Source of the DNA: Streptomonospora alba
GTDB lineage: Bacteria > Actinomycetota > Actinomycetes > Streptosporangiales > Streptosporangiaceae
Assembly: GCF_000826685.1 (NCBI RefSeq)
Contig: NZ_JROO01000029.1
Coordinates: 62,001 to 126,000 of the forward strand
DNA: 64,000 nt
Direction: 5' to 3'
Both the position numbers and the translations under genes were made by a program. Shown in pieces: positions 49,630 to 58,816 of this stretch. Each line of letters starts with the position of its first letter. The first letter of the stretch is position 1. The notes below the pieces were generated by a model. That model saw nothing but the letters and a program-made list of their open reading frames with translations, was not told where the DNA came from and did not search any database.

Positions 49630-50904
49630 GTGTTCTATGGGGAAGGCGAGGAGCGGCGCCTGCGCGCCGCGTTCGGAGACGGATCGGTCCGGCTGTGGAA
49701 GTGGTGGTGGGAGCGCCGCCACCGGCTCGCCGACTGGTTCCTGGCCGTGTGCGCCTTTCCCTGGAACGCGCTGTTCACCCTGGCGCCCGACGGGAACCTG
49801 ATCAGGGCCCTGACCGCACCCCTGCTCGCGGTGGGCATGCCCTCCCCGCTCCAGTTCGCGGTCCTGGGCACCCAGGCCCTGGCTCTGGCCCTGGCTCTGG
49901 TTCTGCCCGTCGCGGTCTCGCTCACCCTCCTGGTGCGCCGGACCCGCCCGAACTGGCTGATGAGCACCGCCCTGGTGCTCCTGCTGTTCTTCGGCAACCC
50001 CGTGCCCTGCATGCTCGGCCTGTACTCCTACGCTTCCTGGTTCACCGACCGGCGGCGGCTCGCCCTGTGGAGCGCGCTGATGGTGGCGGCCGTCGCGGGC
50101 GCCTCCCTGGTGTCGCAGAACCGCATCGCGGTGACCTTCGTCTTCCTCGTCATGGGCGTCGCCCTGCCGCTCACCCTGGGACTGTGGGTGGGCACCCGCC
50201 GCCAGCTGATCGGCAACCTGCGCGAGCGCGCCGAGCGCCTGGAGCGCGAGCAGCACCTGCTGGCCGACCGGGCCATCAACACCGAGCGCACCCGGATCGC
50301 CCGCGAGATGCACGACGTGGTGGCGCACCGGGTCAGCATGATGGTGCTGCAGGCCGGCGGACTGGAGGTGAACGCCCCCGACGAGCGCACCGCCGAGGCG
50401 GCCGGGCTCATCAGCACCACCGGGCGCGAGGCGCTGGGGGAGCTGCGGGAGATCCTGGGCGTGTTGCGCGAGTCCACCGACGGGCCGGGGGAGGCGCCCA
50501 CCGCCCCCCAGCCGGTCCTGTCCGACCTGGCCCGGCTGGTGGGGGAGTGGCGCTCGGCCGGCATGGGCGTGGAGTTGGTCACCGGGGGCCGGCCCCGGCC
50601 GCTGCCCGCCCAGGCCGAGCGGACTGCCTTCCGGGTCGTGCAGGAGGCGCTGACCAACGCTGGCCGGCACGCGCCCGGGGCCGGGGTGCAGGTCAGGGTC
50701 GACTACGGGGAGCGCGACCTCGAGGTGGCGGTGTCCAACGAACCGCGCCCGCCGGGCGCGCCCGAGCCGCCGAGGGGCGGGGGGTACGGCCTGGCAGGGC
50801 TGCGCGAGCGGATCGTGCTTGCGGAGGGGACGCTGACCGCTGGGCCCTACCCGGACGGGGGCTGGCAGGTGCGGGCTGTGTTGCCGCTCACCGGGGACGG
50901 CTGA
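49630..50904 (+). CDS. NarL-type sensor histidine kinase
   Basis: 424 aa from GTG 49630. N-terminal ~60 residues are cytoplasmic, then five to six closely spaced TM segments (~65-195), HisKA_3 with RIAREMHDVVAHRVSMMVLQ (phospho-His), and HATPase with RVVQEALTNAGRHAPG and GYGLAGLRERI. Minimal external loops suggest sensing within the membrane or through a partner transporter. The response regulator follows 101 bp later on the same strand, and a MacB-like exporter is divergent. Confidence 0.9.
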   Translation: MFYGEGEERRLRAAFGDGSVRLWKWWWERRHRLADWFLAVCAFPWNALFTLAPDGNLIRALTAPLLAVGMPSPLQFAVLGTQALALALALVLPVAVSLTLLVRRTRPNWLMSTALVLLLFFGNPVPCMLGLYSYASWFTDRRRLALWSALMVAAVAGASLVSQNRIAVTFVFLVMGVALPLTLGLWVGTRRQLIGNLRERAERLEREQHLLADRAINTERTRIAREMHDVVAHRVSMMVLQAGGLEVNAPDERTAEAAGLISTTGREALGELREILGVLRESTDGPGEAPTAPQPVLSDLARLVGEWRSAGMGVELVTGGRPRPLPAQAERTAFRVVQEALTNAGRHAPGAGVQVRVDYGERDLEVAVSNEPRPPGAPEPPRGGGYGLAGLRERIVLAEGTLTAGPYPDGGWQVRAVLPLTGDG

Positions 50905-51005
50905 GGCCCACGCGGCCCCGGCTATGCGCTAGCGGCGCGCGTGGCGGGGGGAGCGCGCCGGAGCGCGGTGCCCGCGTGTGCAGGCAGTGACGGGGAAGGC
51001 GGCCG

Positions 51006-51656
51006 ATGATCCGCACGGTGCTGGTCGACGACGGGCAGCTGGTCCGCTCGGGGCTGAAGATGATCCTGGAGGCGGCCGACGACATCGAGGTGGTCGGCGA
51101 GGCCTCGGACGGCGCCGAGGCCGTGCGCGTCGCCCGCGAGAGCGGGCCCGACGTCATGCTGCTGGACATCCGCATGCCCGGGGTGGACGGCCTGAGCGCG
51201 ACCGCCGAGCTGGCCCGGCTGCCCGCAGTCCCGCCCCGCGTGGTGCTGCTGACCACCTTCGACCTGGACCAGTACGTGCACCAGCCGCTGCGCGCGGGGG
51301 CCGTGGGCTTCCTGCTCAAGGACACCCCGCCCCGCGACCTGATCGGGGCGGTGCGCACCGTTTACGAGGGCAACGCGATGCTGGCGCCGAGCGTGACCAA
51401 GCGGATGCTGGAGCGCTTCTCCGCCTCCGCCGCGCCGGCCGGCGACGAGGCCGGGAAGCGCCTGTCGGTGCTGAGCGAGCGCGAGCGCCACGTGCTGGTG
51501 GCCATCGCCCGGGGGATGGCCAACGCCGAGGTCGGCAAGGAGCTGGGCATGCGCGAGGCGACGGTCAAGGCGCACGTCAGCCGGATCCTGTCCAAGCTGG
51601 AGATGACCAACCGGGTCCAGGCGGCGATCCTGGCCCACGACGCCGGGTGGGCCTGA
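51006..51656 (+). CDS. NarL/LuxR-family response regulator
   Basis: 216 aa. Receiver: VLVDDGQLVRSGLKMILE, with GQ where most family members have QE/QA after DD, phospho-acceptor in VMLLDIRMPGVDG, Lys in GFLLKDTPP. LuxR helix-turn-helix: VLSERERHVLVAIARGMANA, EVGKELGMREATVKAHVSRI. Pairs with the kinase just upstream. Likely target is the divergent ABC exporter, given shared palindromes upstream of both. Confidence 0.9.
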   Translation: MIRTVLVDDGQLVRSGLKMILEAADDIEVVGEASDGAEAVRVARESGPDVMLLDIRMPGVDGLSATAELARLPAVPPRVVLLTTFDLDQYVHQPLRAGAVGFLLKDTPPRDLIGAVRTVYEGNAMLAPSVTKRMLERFSASAAPAGDEAGKRLSVLSERERHVLVAIARGMANAEVGKELGMREATVKAHVSRILSKLEMTNRVQAAILAHDAGWA

Positions 51657-51685
51657 GCGCAGCACGCCGGGTCCGGGCCCCGGGG

Positions 51686-52038
51686 TCAGCTCCGGGAACG
51701 GGCGAGCGCCTTGCCCAGATTGGACACCCCGGCCTCCAGCGCCCCCCGCCCCACCAGGCGGAGCCCCAGGAACGCGCCGATGATCGAGCCGAAGCAGAAC
51801 ACCTCGGCCATGTTGTCGTCGGTCCAGCCGGCCATGCCCACGTAGTCGTCGGGGACCCAGGCCTGTCAGGACATCGCCAGGGCGTGCAGCGCGTACACGG
51901 TCAGCGCCATGGCGCCCGCGGCGGTGAGGGGCTCCAGTAGCCGGGGCAGACGCTCGGCGACGCGGAGGCACCCGGCCAGCACGCACATGGCCACGCCCAC
52001 GCCCCCGGCCATCTCGATGGTGGTGGAGGTGTGCGGCA
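51686..52038 (-). pseudogene. membrane acyltransferase/DUF418-like C-terminal relic
   Basis: One minus-strand frame reads MPHTSTTIEMAGGVGVAMCV, LEPLTAAGAMALTVYALHAL, then TGA and resumes VPDDYVGMAGWTDDNMAEVF, IIGAFLGLRLVGRGALEAG, ending at 51,686. The pattern PHSST...GSMALTLYxLH is that of the C-terminal membrane part of DUF418/heparan-acetyltransferase-like proteins. It has an internal stop and is cut upstream by IS3 sequence. Confidence 0.5.
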
Positions 52039-52043
52039 TGCTC

Positions 52044-52164
52044 GGTCGTGTGCTCGGTCGGCTCGACGGGGGACTCCTATGACAACGCGCTGGCCGAGGC
52101 GTTCCACTCGTTGTTCAGGGCCGAGCAGGTACGCAATCTGGAGCCCTGGCAGGGCCTGGAGGAG
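52044..52164 (+). mobile_element. IS3-family transposase fragment interrupted by IS630
   Basis: Reads GDSYDNALAEAFHSLFRAEQ then VRNLEPWQGLEE, the third-Glu region of an IS3 transposase similar to but distinct from that at 45,310. It stops exactly at the left end of the IS630 element. Confidence 0.7.
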
Positions 52165-53300
52165 CTAGTGTGCTGCGCCTGAAATCCGTTTCATTTCGGA
52201 GATGGCGAAGACGGGGCGGCCGAAGAAGGCCGAGTTGACGGTGACCGAGGCCGACCGCCGGGAACTGGTGCGCGGAGCGCGGGCGGCGACCTCGACCCAG
52301 GCCTACGCGCTGCGCTGCCGGATCGTCCTGGCATGCGCGGAGCCCGGCGCGTTCAACAAGGACGTGGCCGCCGAGTTGGGGATCTCCGTGCCGACCGTGG
52401 CCAAGTGGCGGGGCCGGTTCATCGAGCACGGCCCGGCCGGGCCGGCCGATGAGCCCCGGCCGGGCCGGCCGCCCTCGATCCTGCTCGACCAGGTGCAGCA
52501 GGTCGTAGAACTGACCTTGGAGCAGACCCCGCCCGATGCCACCCACTGGTCGCGGGCCTCGATGGCGCGGCGCAGCGGGCTGAGCCGCTCGACCATCGGG
52601 CGGATCTGGCGCCATTTCGACCTGAGGCCGCACCGCAGCGAGGGCTTCAAGATCTCCACCGACCCGCTGTTCGTGGAGAAGGTGGTCGACGTGGTCGGGC
52701 TGTATCACCATCCGCCCGAGCGGGCGGTGGTGCTGTGTGTGGACGAGAAGTCGCAGATGCAGGCGCTGGACCGCTCCCAGCCGGTGACGGGCGATGATGC
52801 CGGGCGCCCCCGAACGGGCCACCCGCGACTACGTCCGCCACGGCACCACCAGCCTGTTCGCCGCGTTCACCATCGCCGACGGCACCGTCATCACCGAGTT
52901 GCACCGCCGCCACCGCGCGGCCGAGTTCAAGAAGTTCCTCACCAGCATCGACACGGCGGTCCCGGCCGAGTTGGACATCCACCTGGTCTGCGACAACTAC
53001 GCCACGCACAAGACCCCGACGGTGCAGCGGTGGCTGGCCCGCCGCCCCCGCTTCCATGTGCACTTCACCCCGACCGGCTCCTCCTGGCTCAACCAGGTCG
53101 AGCGCTGGTTCGCCTATCTCACCGCCCAGCTCACCCGCCGCGGCGTGCACACGAGCGTGGCCGCGCTGGAGAAGGACGTGCGCGAGTGGATCGGGCACTG
53201 GAGCACCGCGCCTCGCCCGTTCGTCTGGCGCAAGACCGCCGAGGAGATCCTCGACTCCCTCGCCCGATATCTACAACGGATTTCAGGCGCAGAACACTAG
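52165..53300 (+). mobile_element. IS630-family insertion sequence with 26-bp terminal repeats
   Basis: Left end CTAGTGTGCTGCGCCTGAAA plus TCCGTT (52165-52190) and right end (53275-53300) are inverted repeats with one mismatch. Both outermost bases read CTAG, consistent with IS630 insertion at a TA dinucleotide duplicated on integration. The element fills the gap between an IS3 fragment and the 3' end of the Old Yellow Enzyme gene. Confidence 0.85.
52202..53300 (+). CDS. IS630 transposase, frameshifted near 52,795
   Basis: The first frame (52,202-~52,795) encodes the N-terminal helix-turn-helix (NKDVAAELGISVPTVAKWRG) and the first catalytic Asp in VLCVDEKSQMQALDRSQPV. The second frame from ~52,794 gives MMPGAPERATRDYVRHGTTS, VCDNYATHKTP with the second Asp and SSWLNQVERWFAYLT with the Glu, ending at 53,300. 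In related elements DRSQPV and LPMMPG are continuous, so a 1-nt indel separates the frames. It could be programmed frameshifting but is more likely inactivation. The stop TAG lies in the terminal repeat. Confidence 0.8.
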
Positions 53301-54412
53301 GCGGAGCCGGTCACCGCGGGGTAGTCCGTGTATCCCTCCGCGCCACCCGCGAAGTGCGTGTCGCGGTTGTCGGCGGCGAGGGGGTGGCCGTTGGTGAATC
53401 GGTCGACGAGGTCTGGATTGGCGATGAAGGGGGCGCCGAAGGAGACCGCGTCGGCCAGTTGCCGTTCGAGGATCTCGTTGCCGCTCGCTTGTGTGAAGCC
53501 GAGGTTGGCGATGACGGCGCCGTGGTAGTGGGCGCGGTAGCGGGTGAATGCGGTGAGGGTGTCGTCAGTTCCCGTGTCGGGTTCCGGGCCGAGGAGGTGG
53601 AGGTAGGCCAGGTTGCTGTCGTTGAGGCGCTTGAGGAGCTGGTCGTACTCGTCCAGCGTCTCGGCGTCCGCTGTGAAGGCAGGCCCGTGATTCCAGTAGG
53701 GCGAGAGTTTGATTCCGATGCGGTCGCTGCCCCATACGCTGCTGACGGCGTCCACGACGTCGAAGAGGAACTGGGCCCGCTTCTCACTGCTGCCGCCGTA
53801 GGCGTCGGTGCGCTGGTTGAGCCGTGGGTTGAGGAACTGGGCCACGAGGTGGGACACCTGCGCGTGGATCTCCAGACCGTCGAATCCGGCGCGCAGGGCG
53901 TTGGCGGCTGCCTGCCGGTAGGTGCTGATCGTGGTGGCGATCTCTGCGGCGCTCAGGGCACGTGGGGTGAGGGAGTCCTTCGGGCCGTCGGGAGTGAAGG
54001 ACATCTCGTGGGGATTGATTGCTGAAGGGCCGGCGGGGAGCCTGCCGCCGTGGTGATCCGGGTGGGAGGCGGCGCCGACGTGACCGAGTTGCGAGACGAT
54101 CCTGCCTCCCACGGAGTGCACGGCTTCGGTGACCTTGGTCCAGCCGGCGGTCTGGGCGTCGGTGTAGATGCCTGGGACGTTGATGAAGCCGATCGCGTCC
54201 GTGCTCACCCAGGTCCCTTCGCTGATGATCAAGCCGGCGCCAGCGCGCTGCGTGTAGTAGGTGGCGTGCAGGGCGGTGGGGGCCAGTTCCTCGTTGCTGG
54301 CCCGAGCGCGTGTCATGGGAGCCATGACGACGCGGTTGGGCAGCTTGAGCGCGCCCAGCTGAACGGGCTGCAGGAGGGGCTGGGTGCTGGGTGCTGAGGT
54401 CTGGTGGGACAT
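53297..54412 (-). CDS. Old Yellow Enzyme family alkene reductase
   Basis: 371 aa from ATG 54412 (AAGGAG six nt upstream). FMN-binding TIM barrel: LPNRVVMAPMTRARA near 33, GLIISEGTWVS near 69, SQLGHVGAASHP near 114, FDGLEIHAQVSHLVAQFLNP near 188 where the usual His-x-x-Asn pair reads HAQVSH, and LDEYDQLL near 262. It reduces activated C=C bonds of enones, quinones or nitroesters with NADPH. The catalytic-pair change (HAQ for HGAN) is notable. The TAG stop is formed by the IS630 end and target TA. First downstream neighbour is an NADP-binding reductase on the same strand. Confidence 0.9.
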   Translation of the reverse strand: MSHQTSAPSTQPLLQPVQLGALKLPNRVVMAPMTRARASNEELAPTALHATYYTQRAGAGLIISEGTWVSTDAIGFINVPGIYTDAQTAGWTKVTEAVHSVGGRIVSQLGHVGAASHPDHHGGRLPAGPSAINPHEMSFTPDGPKDSLTPRALSAAEIATTISTYRQAAANALRAGFDGLEIHAQVSHLVAQFLNPRLNQRTDAYGGSSEKRAQFLFDVVDAVSSVWGSDRIGIKLSPYWNHGPAFTADAETLDEYDQLLKRLNDSNLAYLHLLGPEPDTGTDDTLTAFTRYRAHYHGAVIANLGFTQASGNEILERQLADAVSFGAPFIANPDLVDRFTNGHPLAADNRDTHFAGGAEGYTDYPAVTGSA

Positions 54413-54477
54413 GCGGATCTCCTTCGTGGCGGAAGTCACTCCTCGTGGGCTTGAGGAGCACGAGCGGGTTGGTGGGA

Positions 54478-55080
54478 TCAGTCCTGCTTGAGGGCGTGGA
54501 GGGCGGACAGGGGGCCGCCGAGCTGGATGAGGCGTCCTCCCTCTCGCAGCGTTCCGAGGTCGACGGGAGCGAAGCCGAACTGGGAAGTCAGGTCTCTCAC
54601 GGTGTTCTTGGCATCGGCGTCGTCGCCGGCGAGGAACAGCACCTGCCGCCCCGCCTCGTGGCGGGGATCGGGTGCGATGAACTGCGCGTAGAGGGAGTTG
54701 AACGCCTTGACCACGCGCGCTCCGGGAAGCAGGGAGGACACGTATTCGCTCCCGGTGAGGTCGCCCAGATCGGCGATCGCCGGGTGCGGGGAAAGGGAGG
54801 CGAACTGGTTGGTGGCGTCGATGACGACGGTCTTGTCCAGGCGGGGGAGCCCGGCGACGGCGTCAGGAATCCGCGGCCAGGGGACCGCGAGCACGACGAG
54901 GTCCGCGGCGGCGGCCTCCGCGGGGGTCGCGGCTGCCGCGAGCGCGCCGAGATCCTCGACCAGCGGGGCCAGGGAGGCCGGCCCCCGGCTGTTGCTGAAC
55001 ACGACCTCGTGGCCGTGACGGATCGCGTGCCGGGCGATGGCCTGGGCTATCGCTCCGGCTCCGAGTGTTCCGATCTTCAT
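54478..55080 (-). CDS. F420- or NADP-dependent reductase (Rossmann, pyrroline-carboxylate-reductase-like fold)
   Basis: 200 aa. Starts MKIGTLGAGAIAQAIARHAI, a GxGxxA dinucleotide site, then VVFSNSRGP (2'-phosphate recognition), VVLAVPWPRI, VIDATNQF and RVVKAFNSLYA. The family (NADPH:F420 oxidoreductase-like) acts on small redox cofactors or dehydrogenated substrates in the cytoplasm. Its ATG overlaps the stop of the medium-chain oxidoreductase gene (55,077-55,080), and the Old Yellow Enzyme gene follows 65 nt later, so the three form one operon. Confidence 0.85.
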   Translation of the reverse strand: MKIGTLGAGAIAQAIARHAIRHGHEVVFSNSRGPASLAPLVEDLGALAAAATPAEAAAADLVVLAVPWPRIPDAVAGLPRLDKTVVIDATNQFASLSPHPAIADLGDLTGSEYVSSLLPGARVVKAFNSLYAQFIAPDPRHEAGRQVLFLAGDDADAKNTVRDLTSQFGFAPVDLGTLREGGRLIQLGGPLSALHALKQD

Positions 55081-56108
55081 CGGGCGGCCCCGTTTCCGGA
55101 GCCGGCCGTCCGCGGTGTGGTGAGCAGGACGGTTCCGCTCTTGGCCGGGCGGCGGGCGTGCTCGACGGCCGCCTTGAAGTCGGCGAGGTCGTAGCTGGCC
55201 GCGGCTTCGAGCAGGTCCGGCGTGTTCTGCGCCAGGTCCTGGGCGAAGGCGACGTCCTGGGCCCGCTCCCCGGGGGTGCGGCTCATCCAGCGCAGTATCG
55301 ACATTCCCCGCACCGTCAGCGCCCGCGCTATGAGGGGCAGCGCCTCCAAAGATGTCGTGCCGGAACCCAGCTGCCCGTAGGAGATCAAGGTGCCGCCGTC
55401 GGCGAGCAGTTCGGCAAGGTCCTGGGTCATGGCACCGCCGACACAGTCGAGGACCACCTGGACACCCCGCTCACCGGCGTGCAGGCGGACTTGTTCCCGC
55501 CAGTCGTCGTCGCACGTCGCGATCACGGGCTGGGAAGGGTACGACCTCCGCACCTTCTCGGCACCGGAGGTGCTGCGCACGAGGTTGATCAACTGCAGGT
55601 CGTGCCGGATTGCAGCCGCGCTGACCAGCCTGCCGACGGACGAGCTGGCGGCGGTCTGGAGGACGGGACCCGCCTGACCGCGCAGGGCTTCCTCCACCGC
55701 GCGGTACAGCATGCGCAGCGTCAGCGGGTTGACCAGCATCAGGGCTGCGGTCTCGTCGCTGACTCCGTCCGGCACCGGCACTGCCAGATCGGCCGGGACC
55801 ACGACGAAGTCGCTCCATGTTCCCGGCACCGGGAAAACCGCCACCCGCTGCCCCAGGCGCGGTGCGCGGACGTCTGCTCCGACGCTCTCGACGACGCCCA
55901 TCCCCTCCACTCCGGGAGTCCGGGCACCCGACTGCTGTTCCGGCTGCCCCGGCAGACCCTCCACACCGATCAGGTCCCCCGGATGGACGGGCCGGACCAG
56001 CATGCGAACCAGAACCTCTCCGCTGCCGGGAGCCAGCCAGCGGGTCTCCTCGCTCAGCGCGAGTACCTGTGTGGCATCCCCTTGCCGCGTGTACTCCACG
56101 GTGCGCAT
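55077..56108 (-). CDS. medium-chain quinone/enoyl oxidoreductase
   Basis: 343 aa from ATG 56108 (GGAGGTG five nt upstream). GroES-like N-terminal domain with VRPVHPGDLIGVEG near 38-52, then Rossmann domain with QTAASSSVGRLVSAAAIRHD near 150 and VQVVLDCVGGAMTQDLAELL near 222. No zinc-binding cysteine cluster, as in zeta-crystallin-type quinone reductases and mitochondrial enoyl reductases (MECR). First gene of a three-gene redox operon. Divergent from a TetR gene with a clear palindromic operator. Confidence 0.85.
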   Translation of the reverse strand: MRTVEYTRQGDATQVLALSEETRWLAPGSGEVLVRMLVRPVHPGDLIGVEGLPGQPEQQSGARTPGVEGMGVVESVGADVRAPRLGQRVAVFPVPGTWSDFVVVPADLAVPVPDGVSDETAALMLVNPLTLRMLYRAVEEALRGQAGPVLQTAASSSVGRLVSAAAIRHDLQLINLVRSTSGAEKVRRSYPSQPVIATCDDDWREQVRLHAGERGVQVVLDCVGGAMTQDLAELLADGGTLISYGQLGSGTTSLEALPLIARALTVRGMSILRWMSRTPGERAQDVAFAQDLAQNTPDLLEAAASYDLADFKAAVEHARRPAKSGTVLLTTPRTAGSGNGAAR

Positions 56109-56125
56109 AGGCACCTCCATCCACT

Positions 56126-56149
56126 TTTTAATGATACGCATCATTAAAA
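56126..56149. promoter_or_regulatory. 24-bp palindromic TetR operator candidate
   Basis: TTTTAATGATACGCATCATT then AAAA, palindromic at 22 of 24 positions, 18 bp upstream of the oxidoreductase ATG and 59 bp upstream of the divergent TetR ATG. It is strikingly AT-rich. It overlaps the expected promoter of the redox operon, so repression is likely. Confidence 0.75.
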
Positions 56150-56207
56150 TTGAATGATGGGAGGTAACATTGAAAATGTCAAACACTGCCGACACAGGAG
56201 GGCGGCC

Positions 56208-56807
56208 ATGCCGCGGATCACCAGGGAAGACAAGGCCAGGAACCGGCAGCACATCGTCGAGGCGGCCGGGCGCATGTTCCGCTCGCAGGGCGTCGATGCC
56301 GTAGGGATCGCCGAACTGATGAAGGAAGCGGGCCTGACCCACGGCGGCTTCTACAACCACTTCGCGTCCAAAGGTGATCTGGCCGTCGAGGCGTGCGGCG
56401 CCTCGTTCCAAGCCTCTCTGGGCTCCCTGGACCACATCCTTGGGGAAGGCGCCGATCTCACCGGCCCAGCGCTGAAGCGAGTGGTGGACAACTATCTTTC
56501 GGCCGCCCACCGCGATGCCTCGGACGGCGGCTGTCCCTCCGCCTCCCTGGTCACCGACGCCGGACGGCACAGCGACACGGTCCAGAGCGCCTACGCAGCC
56601 GGCGTGGAGGGGTACCTCACCGGCTTCGCCGAGGAGTTCGCCCGCGAGCACGAAGGGGAGATCACCTCACAGGAGGCGCGGGAGCGCGCGGTGCTGCTGC
56701 TCAGCCGACTCGTAGGGGCGATGGCCCTCGCCCGCGCCGTGAGCCACGTCCAGCCCGAACTGTCCGACGAGATTCTGCGGACCTGTCGCGCCCACGCTCT
56801 CGACTGA
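56208..56807 (+). CDS. TetR-family regulator of the reductase operon
   Basis: 199 aa from ATG 56208 with AGGAGGG upstream. Helix-turn-helix VGIAELMKEAGLTHGGFYNH then FASKGDLAVEAC (about 32-63). Ligand domain contains GGCPSASLVTDAGR, seen in TetR_C_16/YxaF-type regulators that respond to electrophiles; the single Cys in GCP is a possible sensor residue. Divergent from the three-gene redox operon with a shared palindrome. Confidence 0.9.
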   Translation: MPRITREDKARNRQHIVEAAGRMFRSQGVDAVGIAELMKEAGLTHGGFYNHFASKGDLAVEACGASFQASLGSLDHILGEGADLTGPALKRVVDNYLSAAHRDASDGGCPSASLVTDAGRHSDTVQSAYAAGVEGYLTGFAEEFAREHEGEITSQEARERAVLLLSRLVGAMALARAVSHVQPELSDEILRTCRAHALD

Positions 56808-56917
56808 CGGCTTCGCGTTCTCCAGCCCTGCGATGTCCCGTCCGGCGGCGAGCCGCACCATCACGGCATCGGCATCACCCGAGTCCACGGCGGGCGGATG
56901 GATCAAGGTGGCCCGAC

Positions 56918-57044
56918 TACTTCGTCCACTGGCGGTGGTGACCGGGATTGGTCGTTGACCGGCACCACAGGAGCCGGATGAAGCGAGAGTTTCACGTCCG
57001 GATCGGAGGGAGCCGGGAGGGGAAGTTCCTCCCGGCTACCCGAC
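56918..57044 (+). mobile_element. group II intron 3' end with domains V and VI
   Basis: A residual maturase C-terminus DYFVHWRW-stop (to 56,941) is followed by intron RNA. Domain V is exactly 34 nt (56,971-57,004): GAGCCGGATG, AAGC, loop GAGA, GTTT, CACGTCCGGATC. Domain VI pairs GCCGGGAGG with CCTCCCGGC and leaves a bulged A at 57,038, seven nt from the terminal AC at 57,044. The upstream intron body is gone. Confidence 0.75.
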
Positions 57045-57084
57045 TCAATGGAGGCGAATCGCGCCCACACTCGCAGTCAGCAGG

Positions 57085-57705
57085 TCATGCCTCTGGCGAC
57101 TCCGGGCTGCAGACCTGCACGCGCAGACTGCGGTCCATGGCGGCGAAGGCGCGCTGCACACACCGGGGCAGGTCGCCGGGGGCGCCTTCGGGCAGCCACT
57201 CCTCCAGCGCGCCGCGCCAGGTGGTCACCGAGAACTCGACGAGCAGTCGCGCCTCAAGGCTGTCCGGGGCACCGATCCGGCGCCTGATCTCGGCCTGGAT
57301 CTCGGCGCAGTGCCGCAGGGAGTGCCCGTTCAGCGCGGGCGAGCGCTCGATCAGTTCCAGGGTGGCGGAGAAGCGCGGATACCACTCCTCGTCCATGCGG
57401 TCGAGGGTGGCCAGAACCGCGTCGCGCAGGATGTCGGCCAGCCGTCCGGACTTCTCCGTCTCGTCGAGGACCGGCAGGAAGGTGCTCCAGAACCACTTGA
57501 CAGCTGTGAACGCCACATCCTCCTTGGAGCGGTAATAGCGGAAGAAGGTCCGCCGCGATACCTCGACCTCCTCCAGGAGCGTGTCGAGCGGCGTGTTGTC
57601 GAAGCCGTGCTCGCTGAACAGCGCGAGGGCGGTTTCGGCCAGGGCCTGGCGGGTGCGTAGCTTCCTGCGTTCGCGAAGCGAGGAGGGCGGGTCGGCGGTC
57701 GTCAT
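57085..57705 (-). CDS. TetR-family transcriptional regulator
   Basis: 206 aa from ATG 57705. Helix-turn-helix [20 protein letters not shown] then [12 protein letters not shown] (about 38-69), typical of TetR/AcrR. C-terminal ligand domain helical with no obvious motif. Divergent from a medium-chain oxidoreductase gene with a short GCCACA-C-TGTGGC palindrome between them. In-frame upstream ATGs are possible but unlikely because they would run through the promoter. Confidence 0.85.
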   Translation of the reverse strand: MTTADPPSSLRERRKLRTRQALAETALALFSEHGFDNTPLDTLLEEVEVSRRTFFRYYRSKEDVAFTAVKWFWSTFLPVLDETEKSGRLADILRDAVLATLDRMDEEWYPRFSATLELIERSPALNGHSLRHCAEIQAEIRRRIGAPDSLEARLLVEFSVTTWRGALEEWLPEGAPGDLPRCVQRAFAAMDRSLRVQVCSPESPEA

Positions 57706-57760
57706 CCACTCCAGCGTAGCGGAGATGCCCCTGCGGAGCTTATGCTTCATTGGAGCAAAT

Positions 57761-57773
57761 GCCACACTGTGGC
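57761..57773. promoter_or_regulatory. GCCACA-C-TGTGGC operator candidate
   Basis: Perfect 6-bp arms around one base, 56 bp upstream of the TetR ATG and 27 bp upstream of the oxidoreductase GTG. Confidence 0.5.
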
Positions 57774-57799
57774 GCTTTCCGTCTAAGGAGGAGGCTTCC

Positions 57800-58732
57800 G
57801 TGCAGGCACTCGTGGTGGACCACAGCGCGTCGGCGCATCTTGCGCTGGCCGAGGTGCCCGACCCGGCGCCCGCGCCGGACGAGGCGCTGGTGCGGGTAGA
57901 GGCGGTCTCGCTGAATTACGGCGAGGTCAAGGGTGCCACCGATCCGCAGACGCCCGAGGGCACAGTGCTCGGCTGGGATGCGGCAGGGGTGGTGGTCAAG
58001 GCCGCGGGCGACGGCTCGGGGCCGCCCGAGGGGACCCGTGTCGTCACCCTGGGCGAGACCGGCTGGGCGGAACTGCGCGCGGTGCCGACCACTCTGCTCG
58101 GTGGGGTGCCCGAGGGCTCGGACCCGGGCGTCGCCAGCACCGTTCCGGTCGCCAGCTTGAGCGCGTTGCACGTATTGCGCCGCATGGGCCCGCTGCTCGG
58201 CCGGCGCGTCATGGTCACCGGCGCCTCCGGTGGAGTCGGTCGCTACGCGGTGCAGCTTGCCGCCCGAGCGGGTGCGGAAGTGGTGGCGACCAGCCGGAAT
58301 CCCACCCAGGCGGATGGTCTGCGGGCGCTGGGAGCACACGAGGTCTACTCCGAACCGGCCGCCGTGCTGCGGCCCGTAGCCGCGGCGCTGGACAACGTCG
58401 GAGGTCAGCAGCTGGTGGACACCTTCGCCGCATTGGACGCCGGCGGAACGGTGGTGAGCGTGGGCCGCTCGTCCGAAGCCGAGGCCGTCTTCGCGCCCGA
58501 GGCCCTGCTGGGCAATGAGGGACGGCACGACAGGTCCATCCGTACGTTCTTCCTGTTCTCCGACCCGGCCGCGGACTTCTCCGCCGACCTGACCTGGCTG
58601 TCCGCCGAGGTCGCCGCGGGCCGCCTCGACCCGGGGATCAGTTGGCGCGGTTCGTGGACCCGTTGTGAGGAGGCGGTACAGGCGCTGCTCGGCCGTCGCC
58701 TGCACGGCAAGGCGGTGCTGGACATCGACTGA
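57800..58732 (+). CDS. medium-chain NADPH:quinone oxidoreductase
   Basis: 310 aa from GTG 57800 (AAGGAGGAGG upstream). GroES-like domain with [15 protein letters not shown] near 33-47, Rossmann site [20 protein letters not shown] near 140 and [15 protein letters not shown] near 218. No structural zinc cysteines. It should reduce quinones or alpha,beta-unsaturated carbonyls with NADPH. Controlled in all likelihood by the divergent TetR. Followed by debris of a short-chain dehydrogenase and ISAs1. Confidence 0.9.
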   Translation: MQALVVDHSASAHLALAEVPDPAPAPDEALVRVEAVSLNYGEVKGATDPQTPEGTVLGWDAAGVVVKAAGDGSGPPEGTRVVTLGETGWAELRAVPTTLLGGVPEGSDPGVASTVPVASLSALHVLRRMGPLLGRRVMVTGASGGVGRYAVQLAARAGAEVVATSRNPTQADGLRALGAHEVYSEPAAVLRPVAAALDNVGGQQLVDTFAALDAGGTVVSVGRSSEAEAVFAPEALLGNEGRHDRSIRTFFLFSDPAADFSADLTWLSAEVAAGRLDPGISWRGSWTRCEEAVQALLGRRLHGKAVLDID

Positions 58733-58816
58733 CCCGATGCTGGGCGTCACCGCAGTCGACCAGTGGAAGTGCCCGGTGGGCCGTGATCCCGCCTCTCGAT
58801 AGGATCGCCCCACCGA

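Noticed and set aside
52202-54025. Continuation of the IS630 first frame through the second half and into the Old Yellow Enzyme region
   Set aside because: After about 52,795 the frame loses transposase motifs, which continue in the next frame; the long continuation is accidental.
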